Shown here: positions 21,339 through 32,453 of the stretch, piece after piece | Position numbering within the stretch: position 1 is the first letter of the stretch | How the letters are laid out: every line of letters begins with the position of its first letter | Source of the DNA: Leucocoprinus leucothites | Taxonomy: Eukaryota; Basidiomycota; Agaricomycetes; Agaricales; Agaricaceae | Length of the DNA stretch: 64,000 nt | Direction: 5' to 3' | NCBI GenBank assembly: GCA_013368445.1 | Contig: JAACJO010000002.1 | Span: 62,001-126,000, forward strand | The notes under the pieces: model-generated | What the model saw: only the letters and a program-made list of their open reading frames with translations | What the model was told of the DNA's origin: nothing | The model's database searches: none | Translations under genes and position numbers: made by a program

Positions 21339-21344
21339 CACGTG
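21339..21344 (+). promoter_or_regulatory. conserved E-box upstream of BTB gene B3
   Basis: CACGTG in the same 20-bp block as before B1, 100-105 bp upstream of the B3 ATG. Flanking sequence between the two promoters has diverged, making the block stand out. Confidence 0.45.
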
Positions 21345-21443
21345 GTCGAGAAGAAACTGTTTTCGGGGAGCGTGATCTAGCGCTCACACGCTCTTAATAC
21401 ACCTACACCCCCACAAGTCGACAGGCGTCAAGTCCCACGAGAG

Positions 21444-22520
21444 ATGGAAGCCATCCCCTCCTGCTTCGGTCCTCGCCGTCGCTACAAAACCAGCAAACTA
21501 CCAAACAACTTCTTTGTAAATGAACCACGACCCAGCCCACCATCGCCATACGACGTGCCACTGTTACTCCGCGACCGGGAGTCTCAGCGTGCTTCCCTCG
21601 TACCGTCCTTCCTACTTAGAGGAGGTGATATAGTAGCTCCTGAAGCCTATCCTCAAGATGAAATCTTCTTCAGAAGCACAGATGGGAAAGACTTGAAAGC
21701 CAAACTCTACCGCGTCGAGACAAACACAAACGGCATGATCCCCGAGACCTGGACACCACTCGACTCTACCGTCATTGGTCTCCCAGAAACGGCTGCTGTA
21801 CTCCATATCCTTTTCCAATTCATAAACCCCGGTAATCCTCCGGACCTACGAGGGCTTCCCTTTGACTCCCTCGCGAGACTCACCAAAGCGGCGGAAAAGT
21901 ACCAGGTCTTCAATGCCATGAGTATCTGCTCGGAAAGAATGAGGTGAGAGACACGAATCATGTACATCTCACGTTCTCATTTTTTTTCTTCGTTCAAGGT
22001 CTTTGAGTGATCAGTACCCGAAGCAAATTCTCGTGTATGGACTACACTACAATTACCCTGCAATAGTCGACGAGACAGCTCCGCACGTCGTCACCAGCGA
22101 AAAATTAGCCGATATCTTCCCATTACTGCCTCTGGACCATCATTCTCGTTGGGTACGATATTCCTGCTGTAGTATTTTTCAAGCTCACACAGCTCTCTCC
22201 TCCACCAGCTCGGATATTACGGTCTATGGGTCAGCGCACTCCAACAAATCGTCTCTTATTCCTTCGAGAAACAAACCGAGGAATACCCCCGCTCTAGAGA
22301 GTGCTGGGAGCTCTGCTGGAAGATCATCGTGAAACGGTTAAGCAAGGGCGTACGATCACTCAACGATCCTACCCAAACATATTCCGTTCCCACGTATAAA
22401 AGGCACCCGGGGTGTCCCCGGTGTAGGGCAGCTTGCATCAGCTGGAAGTCGTATGCAGAATCTGTAATATCGCAGATCCCGCAATACAATAGTATTATCT
22501 CCCCAGACGATGTAAATTGA
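21444..22520 (+). CDS. BTB/POZ-domain protein B3, first intron retained as coding
   Basis: Predicted 321-aa paralogue of B1. Exons 21444-21943, 21999-22152, 22209-22520 (phases 2/0). The first intron of B1 is not removable here: the donor GTGAGT aligns with GGGAGT at 21577, while the acceptor TAG remains at 21634-21636. The 60-nt former intron is a multiple of three with no stop, so it reads through as 20 extra residues between the N-terminal part and the BTB domain. The BTB domain (DEIFFRSTDGKDLK, then IGLPETAAVLHILFQFINP, then MSICSERMR) and the C-terminal Cys pattern (CWELCW; CPRCRAAC) are intact. The last exon is 312 nt, as in B1. Confidence 0.85.
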
Positions 22521-22639
22521 TTTCGATTTCTCAACCCGCTGTATTCATCCCATTCCAGTAGTAAACCTCCCGGCATAACTATATCCATAATGTATTATTA
22601 CAGTCCAATTCATCTCGTCGCATCAACAACACCTCATCT

Positions 22640-23707
22640 CTACATTATCGTACAGAATTCCAACGTTCTTCTACTCATCATCACCGAGAAGGTCGGAATT
22701 CTTTTAATTTCAGATATCGCCTGATCTCTCCACTTCCTACACAAACCCCTGCACTGCGCACACCGAGATATGTGCTCCTGTACCTGTCCTTCAAACGTGT
22801 GGTTAATGTTATCTAGCACATGAACACCTCTGACAAGATCACGTAAAACGATTTGTCGACAATCTCGCCAACATTCCCACTGGGCGGGAACGGTATCAAC
22901 AATTGGTTTCTTGACGATGGCTTTAAGAACCTTCGTCCACCGTGTATGATACTCAATCTGGTGATGAAAGACATGAGTGACCACGTTCGTCTAAGAGACA
23001 GAGAGGAAAAGCACCCATGTAAGCCGGTAGTCAACTGGTAGCAGAGGCACGACCTTCTCCAGTGTTTCCTTCGTCACAACGAGGGGTGCCGCCTTATCCA
23101 CAAACTCCGTGCAATCATAATACACCCCGTACAAGAAAATATGCACCGGGAGCAGCCCAATAAACGACCTTTAATATATCTGTCAAAGACTTGACATTCA
23201 CCACACCAAGAGTGAGTTCTCACCTCATTCTTTCCCGACAAATGGTCACGGCACTAATCACCAAATACTTCTCAGCAGCTTTCGTAATCCTCGCAAGCGT
23301 GTCGAACGATACATTCCGCAAGTCTGGATGCCTGCCAGGTTTGATAAACATAAACAGTGTCTCCAGTATGTACGAGGACTCTGATAGGTGTATCACATCC
23401 GGCGGAGCCCAGTCCTTCGGGATTAGCGCAGAGGCCTTGGTGTACGCTTGCTTGCTAGTGGTCTCGAACCGCCTTCCATCCTGGCATTCAAATTCAACAG
23501 TAACATCTTCAGCAGGAGGTCGTGTCATCGCTGTGCATAAGCCAAACCTACTCCATAAACGCACCCTAATGGCACTCAGTGGACTACGGAACACTCACGC
23601 TCAACGGGTTCATCATTCGCGTTTCTGACGAAGAAATTATTTGGCAAGAGGCTTGATGTATACGCAGGTGATTCCGAAATGGACGAGGATATCGAGGAGG
23701 AGGTCAT
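22640..23707 (-). CDS. BTB/POZ-domain protein B4
   Basis: Predicted 295-aa paralogue of B2. Exons (high to low) 23707-23599, 23530-23224, 23168-23015, 22957-22640. Exons 2, 3 and 4 are 307, 154 and 318 nt, identical to B2. Start ATG 23707 aligns with B2 (MTSSSS versus MTKSSS). BTB: DVTVEFECQDGRRFE, then IHLSESSYILETLFMFIKP, then AVTICRERMR. The C-terminal motif is CWRDCRQ and CAQCRGLCRKW. Intron 3 uses a GTGCTT donor. Convergent with B3 (119 bp between stops), repeating the B1/B2 layout. Confidence 0.85.
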
Positions 23708-23766
23708 GATGGCCCGGGTCAAGGCGTGTAGTTTCAAATTCCATTCAAGGTCACCACAAAGTCTTC

Positions 23767-23829
23767 GCCATCACGCTAGTTCCCGTCCGACTTCCGCAAC
23801 CAGCACGAGTATTACCAAAGTGTCAAAAC
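23767..23829 (-). promoter_or_regulatory. conserved upstream blocks of B4
   Basis: Counterparts of the two blocks found before B2, in the same order and with nearly the same spacing. Confidence 0.4.
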
Positions 23830-26800
23830 TTTGTGATGTACATCACGGTGTTATTAGAAACTTCAGTGCTTCCTTCTGCCCCGTGGCCCACTTGTAAGCA
23901 CGCCGGTCCCACAGTGGGGTTGATACCAATAGGCGCTAATATTGCTTGACTTGTCGCTCAACCTGTTTTTGGTCCAGGATTTCGTAACTGCGGATGACTC
24001 GGAGAAATTGCTGTTTAGCACTGACTCACCCGAAGTTCGAACCAAGGAGCGATGATACAATGTTTCAAAGTCGAGATAAGACAGGGTACCGCAGAGATCT
24101 GACTCCACCCGGGCTCTAGAGTTGCATCGAGAGATCGCAGAGTATTTTTCCCCTTGAAACATAGCAAAAAATCAGCAAAATCTGAAGATGATCTAGTCAC
24201 AAAAGTTACCAATTGCCTTCGACCGAAAACACTAGTTTCAATACCCTCTCTCGTGCTTGCATGTATACCATCGACAAATTCCGTATCCCGCTCGTTTCCC
24301 GTACGCTCGTAATTGGGACCACGATCCTCAAATATCTCTGGAAGGTCTGATAGAACTCTAGGGACGAAGATAGACTCGGCGATGCATTTGTAAGAGATGC
24401 GAGAAGGATGAGTCAAGCTCGAAGTGCATGCAGGCGATGAGCAGTCTGTGGCCTGCAGTGAAGGTTTCTAGCCAATATGATATTGGTGGGATGACACGCT
24501 TGCCCGAGATAAGAGGAGAGAACGTCAACAGTCCTGTGTTTTCGAAGCCGGAGCTGAGACAGGATATGCAGATCCCGAGTGCCTGAGAATAATCGGGCGC
24601 GCATATCACTCTCAATATCAAATAGTAGTTGAACTACATGCAAGATTCCTTGTGCTCTTGCCTTCCGAGCACGGGTCCTGACGTCTTGGATGAGTTTATG
24701 AGCAAAAAATATTACTATGGTGCACATATGACATCACTCTCACCCTGAAAATCAACGTTCGAGCGCTGTGTCATCCCAAGGTCCATGGCGAGGAACGAAA
24801 ACGGGAGTCGAGGCGAGGAAGCCGACAAGAACGGTTGCATGAAGTTAATAGCACCAAGATTGAGGAATAGATGTACTAATTATAGGGGAATTATTACTCA
24901 ATGATTTGTTCTGAAGTCGGACTTAGCATCTCCCCTGGCTAGAAAGCCTACGCAGAACTCAACGTCAGCACACGTGCAGTAGAATACGCAGATAGGGAAC
25001 AAGTCGTCGAAGAACAAGCCCAGCATACTCCATGAGTTCCAAGCCCCATCCGATCTGCGTTTGAACTCCTCAACAAGAGGGATTCAACAGAAATGGCTTA
25101 ATGGCCAGAGAATGTTTTACGGAGCCACTCCTGCGCGGGTCCGTTGACATTCTCGCGCTGGTATTTAGCTGTTGCGCCAGAACAACACACCCATAACCTG
25201 GCTCTCCAGCACCGGTCAAGGGTGAAAGTCGTTGGACTACCTGATCAAAGTAAGTGTACGGGCGGGGATAAGGTGTCCAAGAATCTCGAAATAGACCCAG
25301 AGAGGGCTTCTTGATATCGGTCCACAAAAGCGGTGGGTAAGTAAGGTGAGCTTACAAGCAATGAAAGGCCGCCGAAAAGCTGATCTTCCATCTTCAAACA
25401 CTTATCGACTCCCATCATATTCACTACTGAGGCTGATGGAATATTGTATCCAGTAGAGCACAAGCGACAGAGCTCTGATTCCGAGTATCAAACCGCAAAT
25501 GCTCATACTCCTTGCACCGGAAATAAAATGGTGGGATACGGAATAGAATCCGCTTCCTTACTAGTTGGGACGGGAAGGAGATCGTCCCTTGGAAATAGAA
25601 AGGAGATCGCTTGTGGAGATAGGGCGCGAGTAGCCGATGGTTGAATGAGCATACTGGCGCGAGTACGATGACCAAGGATGTCTGCGTCAACTCTTCTATA
25701 CAGCTCCTGTAACTATGGGGGGCTTTGTCCGATCCAGTGATAAAAGTCGCCGATAGATCTAAGGATCGGGTTCGTCAATGGTCCAGAATATGCGGACTTT
25801 TGAGAGGAGTAATGGGTGTCAGGGTTATACAACACCCGTAATCAGAACAAGGGAAGGCGCAAGATGTAACTGGGACATACAGCAACGCTCCCGTGTTTGG
25901 GCGGTCCGTTCGTTTGCCGCTTATTCTTCATTGTATCGCCATTTAAGGATAAAGGTACATGCAAATATTCGGGGTTAAGAGATGTATACTTGTCGAGTGT
26001 AGTAATATCAGGTCGAGGCAAATTTCCAAAGATTTGCACAGCGTAATCGTGGTAGTATCAGGAGATCGATTCCATCGTCACAATGTTTGTTGCACAGCCA
26101 GTTAATTTCGTGATTGTCTTACGCCCACTCAACTTTGTCATTCTCTCACACCCACTCAAACGGTAGCTAAGTATAGGCTCTCGCTCAACAGATTTATCAT
26201 TCTCCATCCATATTGTAGTTCTTGGAGCATAGGAAAAGAATCCACCATCCCTTGTGATTGAACAGCTTCGAGTCATCTTTCACTTGCTCTATCTACGCCT
26301 TCGACTCAACTAAGGCTCGACTCAAGGGTATCTATCGGAGGCGAGCGTATGCCGACGTCACCCAGGCAATGCGAGAGTTCCACCTAAGGAGTTATATGTG
26401 CAACATCAGCTTCAACATCATGTAAGTGCGTGTTGCGCTTTCTGTCATCGCCGCCCTAGCCGGTCAAGCCCATGACCTTTTGCTAATTCAGCTCATTAGA
26501 GTAAATAGTTACCAGCACCCCATCCATACCAAGGGCTGGCATCAGGAGGCTGTCAAGATTAAAATCAAGATCAAGTATATTCAAAGAAGTGTGAAAATAA
26601 AAGGTGTCAGAATTCTCGAACAAGATAATAGGGGATCGTTGAACGACACTATAACTCTAGGGTAGCATGAGAAAAATATCATGGATGAAAGAAAAACAGG
26701 GACAGGAAAAAAAGTCCGGAGATGACACAGCTACTAGGGCTACAGCAGGTGGAATAAAACAATAATGCACAAAAAAAACAAGTAAGAACGGAGAAAGCTA

Positions 26801-29800
26801 TCAGTTTGTGACAGCCGGTGAGCTTATCGACTGATGTCAAGATTTGCTGTTAACGCCTGGTAGGTGACTCACTGAAGAGGCTGGTCCTCTGTTAAAGTAA
26901 CTCGTTGTGGCTACGAAGACGAAGCAGGCTCTTGTGATTTTCCGCATTCGCACCTGCACGGACCAACCGATGAATTATCAACTAATACATCATGGGAAGA
27001 GACCTACTGGGCCGAACATTTCTGGCATTCTTCACACTGGCGTTTGGCGTTAGATTGGACGCAGCACAAGAGAATATTTAACATACCCATTCCTTTTGGA
27101 AGCATTTGTTGGCAATGGGGAGGATCATTTTGAACGTCGAGAGGGTAGTAGAACAAATGTAGATGTGTTTGAGGAGTGAGTTAGGAATTCAGAGCAGAGA
27201 GCCGGGCTTAAATGTGCAGAAGCTCTTGAGATGTGTTTGGGGAGTGAGTTAGAAATTCAGAGCAGAGAGCTGGGCTTAAATGTGTAGAAGCTCTTGAGGT
27301 TGCTCCTACGCTCGGCGCAAAAGAATACACAGCAAATACAGCTCAGCCAACATCTTCGAGAAAAAATTTGCCTCGGGAATGGAGGAAATCCGCTGTAATT
27401 ACAATTTGGCGTTAGGATTCAACAGCCCAGTTTCCCTGATGATCAAAATGATCATAGGTGAGTTCAGGATGCTACAAGGGCGTTGTGACTCAGAGACCAA
27501 TTCCAATATCAGCTCAATCTGGCTTGTACCAATACCTCAGAGATCCCGTGCTAATCGGGGGATTCTTAGTACAGAGGCTGTGAGCGAAGGTACTTGTATG
27601 TGACGAGGTTGGAATGCTAATAGCACTGTTGAAAGGCAGTAAGTAGCCCATTAGTTGACACTACTGGCAACGGGAGCGGGATCCTTGACATTAGCGGAAG
27701 CACGGAGCACGGTATTAACGGATCGTAGTTTAGCGCCGAGGCTTCCACAGATTTAGAACAACTATTGCAAGTTGGATCCTTATCCGCCCATCAACACGAC
27801 ACCGCAACATATCTTCAACAGCGCAATCAGCAGCAACTGACCGCCTGGATGGCGTACATATTCATCCAGTGGGCAAGATATCCTCACCCTTCTTGCACTG
27901 CTTGTAGGACGTCAGAGTAATTGATCAAAGATTGCACATTACTTGAACCAAATGAAACGTGTGAGTGGGTTGTGCAAGAAGTGCGAACTAGGGATGGATA
28001 TCGGTTTGCGGGACATCATTTGCAGCTCTCTCAGTCGTCTTCCTACAGTTCAGAGCGCTGCTGTTGTCATGCTTCACAGGCAGGACCACTCTTAGGGCGT
28101 TTCATCAGCTCCACTGGGGGATTCGGGTGCACCGAGTGAGCTGCGGTCTTAACCCAAGGGCTTGGTAGTGCAAGGAGGATGAGCATGAAAAAGCGATTAA
28201 TCCCAGGTGTGATTCTCCCATCGGAATGGAGATATTGGTGTAAAAGACCAGGTGACAAGTTCTGGTTTGAAGGTGTGGAACGACACTGCGTAACAAGATA
28301 CAAGCAAACAGCACTTGCCAGCTCGGCTATGTAATCTTCCGTGCCATATCCTCCCATGTCTTTTCTCCCGCGATGATAAACCATTTCATCCGAGATATGG
28401 GGTTCAATCTCGTTCAGAGATTGAAGAAGAGACGAGTTGATGGAAAACAGGATTGACGCGGCAGGTATCGGATGGAAATTGGTCCGAGTGAAACATGATC
28501 CAGATCGGTTGGGCTAAGTTGGCTCTATTCACAGACAACACAAGTGCAGGTACGAGAAAATTACAAGTTAGGCCAAGCCTATACTACAGGAGAGCGAGGA
28601 GAGCGAGCTAGTCAAAATGCGATAGGTGGAAGAGGCCAAGGAAGGACATTGGCGACACAGTGATAGCCATCATCGTGTTCCCGAACGGCGAAGGCACGGG
28701 CTTACTCCTTCCGTTCGATTTACCGCCAAAGGTCTTCAATCATGGTTCATTTTTACCACTCATGTTTGTCACGCGTTCTTCCAATTGTTATTTTTTCATG
28801 AGTTCTATGTAGCAAATTGTGATGGATCGTATGTAAATGAGAAAGCAGGGTCATAGCGCTGCCAGAGTATTGACGACCATCCCTCATACAGGCGCTCGGT
28901 CATTGGGTTTTACAGGGAGGTTTTCAGCGTACCTCTGAGCATATGGCAAGGAAAACTGATTTGCTTGTTGGATGAGCATTCATTATGCTATTCGCCACTT
29001 GCACCAAGCGATGGCGCACGTTCGTTGTTCTGTGGTACGGTGACCATGACACTCCTTGAAAAAGAGGTCGTCATGACGGTAAGCCTCACTGCTATTCTCG
29101 GGCTCCCTCCGTTCGTATAATGAACAGCACACGACCTATGCCGATGACCCACAGGTACGAATCCGTGTAGCTCACCGTGTTCAAATTCATAGAGAGAGTT
29201 GAGAGTCGCTGGCCGGTCAATCCGAATGCTAAAGACTGGGGAATTTTTGACAGTATTGATTACCTGCATAGACTTATTTACCCTATGTCGTCCTTTTAAT
29301 GTGGGTGAGAGGCGAATGATCGTCTCAGCTAATAGATAGAGAGCTTCAATGGTTGTCGTACTTTGGATGGAACAGCTAAAAAGGCCTTCGAAACCTCTGG
29401 TCTTTGTTTGCCCATCACGTCCCACCAAATTGCCTCCAACAATGACGACGGCTATGTGATGCTAAATAATATCTGATTCAGAGTATAAACCGTGGATACC
29501 AGGCTGAAAACGTAATTCGAGTATTATAAAAGAAGCCGTTAAGAAAATGCTGAAGGGCGAAGAAAAGGGACTCGCGAGCATAGAGAATACTCTCCCCTCC
29601 CCCAAGCCCTCCTCCGAGCCAGAGTTTGGAATTGCAGTAATGGACCAGCGGTGAGGGTGTAATAGAGTTGAACTGGTGTATTGTGGCTGATATTCGAGGC
29701 TATTTGACGAGGTCTTAGTTCCTAGAGACAGGGGAGGATACGTCAACACCTCTCTCTAGTCGTTTCTGCCCCAATGCTAAGTATGGCACAGTGCGAAAGG

Positions 29801-31230
29801 TACTTCGTTTTACCATAGCTTGCTTCTCGACACTCTTTGGAGGCGTTATGTGATGAATTTCCTGAAAAGCTCCAAGGCAGGGCTGGTTCTCATATTCTTC
29901 AATGTGGGTTTGGCTACGCCTATATTGTGACCCCAGTACACACCTGTTGGTGCTATATTACCTCTTACAAGCTCTGAAACCTGGTTGAGTTTGGACAGCA
30001 GTTGCACGACTCTGTCGATATTTTTCATCTGTCTCACAGTGACAGTTTGTTTGGGGTTCAACGGAGTTGCTGGATAGAGGCACGAAGTAATCAAGTGCGG
30101 TAGCCAAGCGGCAACCACCGCCCTGTCCAAGGAAGGCAAGATCTCCACGGTTTTCTGTTGACGCGGGACTAACGGTTGAGTGTCCCAACAGCCTGAGCTG
30201 TAACCTCCTTATAGTAGTTATTTGTATTTTCGTGATCATGCAAGTGAGCAGATCTCGGATCCGCCATGTTGCTACTAGTGAAGCCCGTAATCTGATTTAA
30301 GCCAGTCGTGATATGTACATGATGGTTGGGCTGCCATCAACCGGAATCATGATTGAATTGTGGAACCAGATTGTGCCTATGATAAATTCTCACAATGGAA
30401 GGTTTACTGATAATCCATATCGTTGGACATTTGACTGTGCGCAATCATGCTCCGGCCCTCATTCTCACATTCATCCTGTTACTAGGCTGGACCAACCTCA
30501 ACGAATGGTCCTTTGCCAATGTATATTGTTCCACGGGCACCTTCTCAGGAAACACTGCGCCGAGAAAGTCGCGCAAAAAGAATATAAGTCTATGTTAGGG
30601 CACTCAAGTTTCTCCGACCCCTGAGATAGTGCTAAATATCCTTCTTCCAGAACAAATATCATCGATCATGTCAGGCACTGTCGCAACACCATATCTATAC
30701 ATAGTAAGCTCCAGGCACTCTCTCGGCTGATAACGTCTCGAGATGAAGGATACTCGCCAATTTGTGAAATAAATAACTTCTTCTGGGCCCACACTAAATG
30801 AACCTCGCAATTGAGCCAGCTGCGGGCTTATTGGAATACCATTGAGCTGCATTCTTTTTCATTTGCTAACGACTCTACGATGGGGGTCTTGATTATCCTA
30901 GGGCTATCAAGGCTCATGATGTTGTTCAACATTTGAGCGACGTCAAGACAAATATCGAAAGGCCTTTGTATAAATAAATTGATCAAATACACTGAGCCAC
31001 TGACTAGGCTTTTAATAGCCGTGTGCAAGTGCTATGTTTAAGGCCCACAAAGATGACCCATCCCAAAATGTGCACAGCATGTGCTATAATTTCTCCACCA
31101 TCATCATCATGATATTAGTCGACTTATGGCAAACTCGGGATGCTCAGTATTATTATAAAAAAAAAAATAAATGGTTGTCAAGTTTAACATGTTTACTATT
31201 CCTTCCTCCGTCTCTCTATACTCATCCACA
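23830..31230. other. gene-poor 7.4-kb stretch
   Basis: No open frame exceeds 150 codons, and none shows a domain I recognise or a paralogue here. Several minus-strand stretches (24015-24727, 28988-29428, 29846-30239) look mildly protein-like and may be decayed or finely split genes, but I could not join them. Contains the 68-bp tandem repeat at 27162. A TATA-like ATTATAAAAAA lies about 75 bp before the next gene. Confidence 0.45.
27162..27297. repeat. two-copy tandem repeat, 68-bp unit
   Basis: Unit beginning GATGTGTTTG occurs at 27162-27229 and 27230-27297 with a few substitutions. There is no coding context. Confidence 0.85.
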
Positions 31231-32453
31231 ATGAGTCCAGAAGAAATTGCAGTGGTCCACCGCTACGAAGCCGTCGACCTTGTAGGCTGGACAACCATAG
31301 AGGGGGTATTCTATGGCATTGGTTTTGCACTATTCTGCCTGTGTCTACGGGTCCTTTACAAGGATGCTCGAGAGGGGGACCGATCCAAGAAAAATATAGC
31401 GTTATTTTTCCATGCTCTCTTAATCCTCGTATTCTCGTCCATAGTGCTTGGAAATAACGCTAAAGTCAAGATCTCAGCTTATCTTGATAATAACGACACA
31501 ATCGAGGGTCCTATACTCTACCAGAACGCCCTTAAGCAATCCATGGACGAAACTACAGTGTTGGACTTCATTTTTAGTCCAATAAACATTGTGTTGATCG
31601 CATCTTCGGAGGTTAGAATTATATGTTGACGTTAAAACGAATCACGGATACTTATACTTGCTTCTCGTAGGTTTGGCGTATATGGGTCATCTGGACAGGA
31701 TCTCCCTATGTTATCCATGTCACTGCGATACAAATTTTCTTCCGTCTGGTAGTGGGAGGTCAGTTTGTACCAATTTATACTCTACTCGTCCTACTTATTC
31801 ATACCACGACATGACAGTGGTTTACGTTTACAACAGTATTCGTAGCCCTTATCTGGCCCCGTCAACACTGGTTGCGGCTCATACAGCAGTCCATGCGCTC
31901 GAAGCAGCTACCGATCTCATAGGATTCATTCTCATTGCAGGTCGAATATTTCTCATCCGTCGACGTCTTGCACGTCTTCTGAGTAAGGATTATCTAATAT
32001 TAAGCTCGTGATATTTCAGTTGACTTTGGTTACAGATGGAACAAGTTGTCAACCATCATTTAGCGAATACACGAGTGTTCTGGCAATGCTCACTGAATCT
32101 TGTGCTCTTTCACTCACTGTAGCGCTGGGATATACTCTCGCATATGCTGCCTTTGACATTCGAAAGCCTGCTGCGCCCGTAATTGGGGCAATCGGTTATC
32201 ACATGGATGTATGTCCAGAACACTGGTCACTGAATTAACTGGCTTACATTCGTGGGATTTGTCCTAGATGATCACGTATTTTCTACTTCTATACAGAGTG
32301 CTCTCTAAACGAGCTTGGAACAGAACCACAGAACGTGAACTTACGACTCTGCGATGGAATCACGAGGCATATAGTACAACAACTCAGGCGTCTCTAGCTC
32401 AACGTAATAGCGTTGTGGTTGGTCCCTTACCTCTGAATAGTTCCCTTGTGTAG
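31231..32453 (+). CDS. seven-TM protein, family N copy 2
   Basis: Predicted 330-aa membrane protein. Exons 31231-31611, 31671-31758, 31818-31982, 32036-32208, 32268-32453; phases 0/1/1/0. Start ATG 31231 chosen by alignment with the other copies (acidic N terminus, then VxRYEAVDLV); an in-frame upstream ATG at 31171 would add 20 residues. Seen: GVFYGIGFALFCLC segment, the basic REGDRSKK loop, a second long hydrophobic stretch ending YLDNNDT, VWRIWVIWTGSP at exon 2, ESCALS in exon 4, and MITYFLLLYRVLSKRAW in exon 5. Role unknown, as for copy 1. Confidence 0.85.

Larger units (their letters stand above)
19611..21443. other. intergenic with one family N relic
   Basis: Apart from the relic at 20108-20310 and the E-box block before B3, I see no coding signal. 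Confidence 0.5.

Noticed and set aside
24015..24727. Overlapping minus frames of 87-133 codons
   Set aside because: Some protein-like text but three frames overlap, no intron joins them, and no family is recognisable.
31171..31230. Upstream ATG as start of family N copy 2
   Set aside because: Adds 20 residues absent from the three other copies; the ATG at 31231 aligns with theirs.
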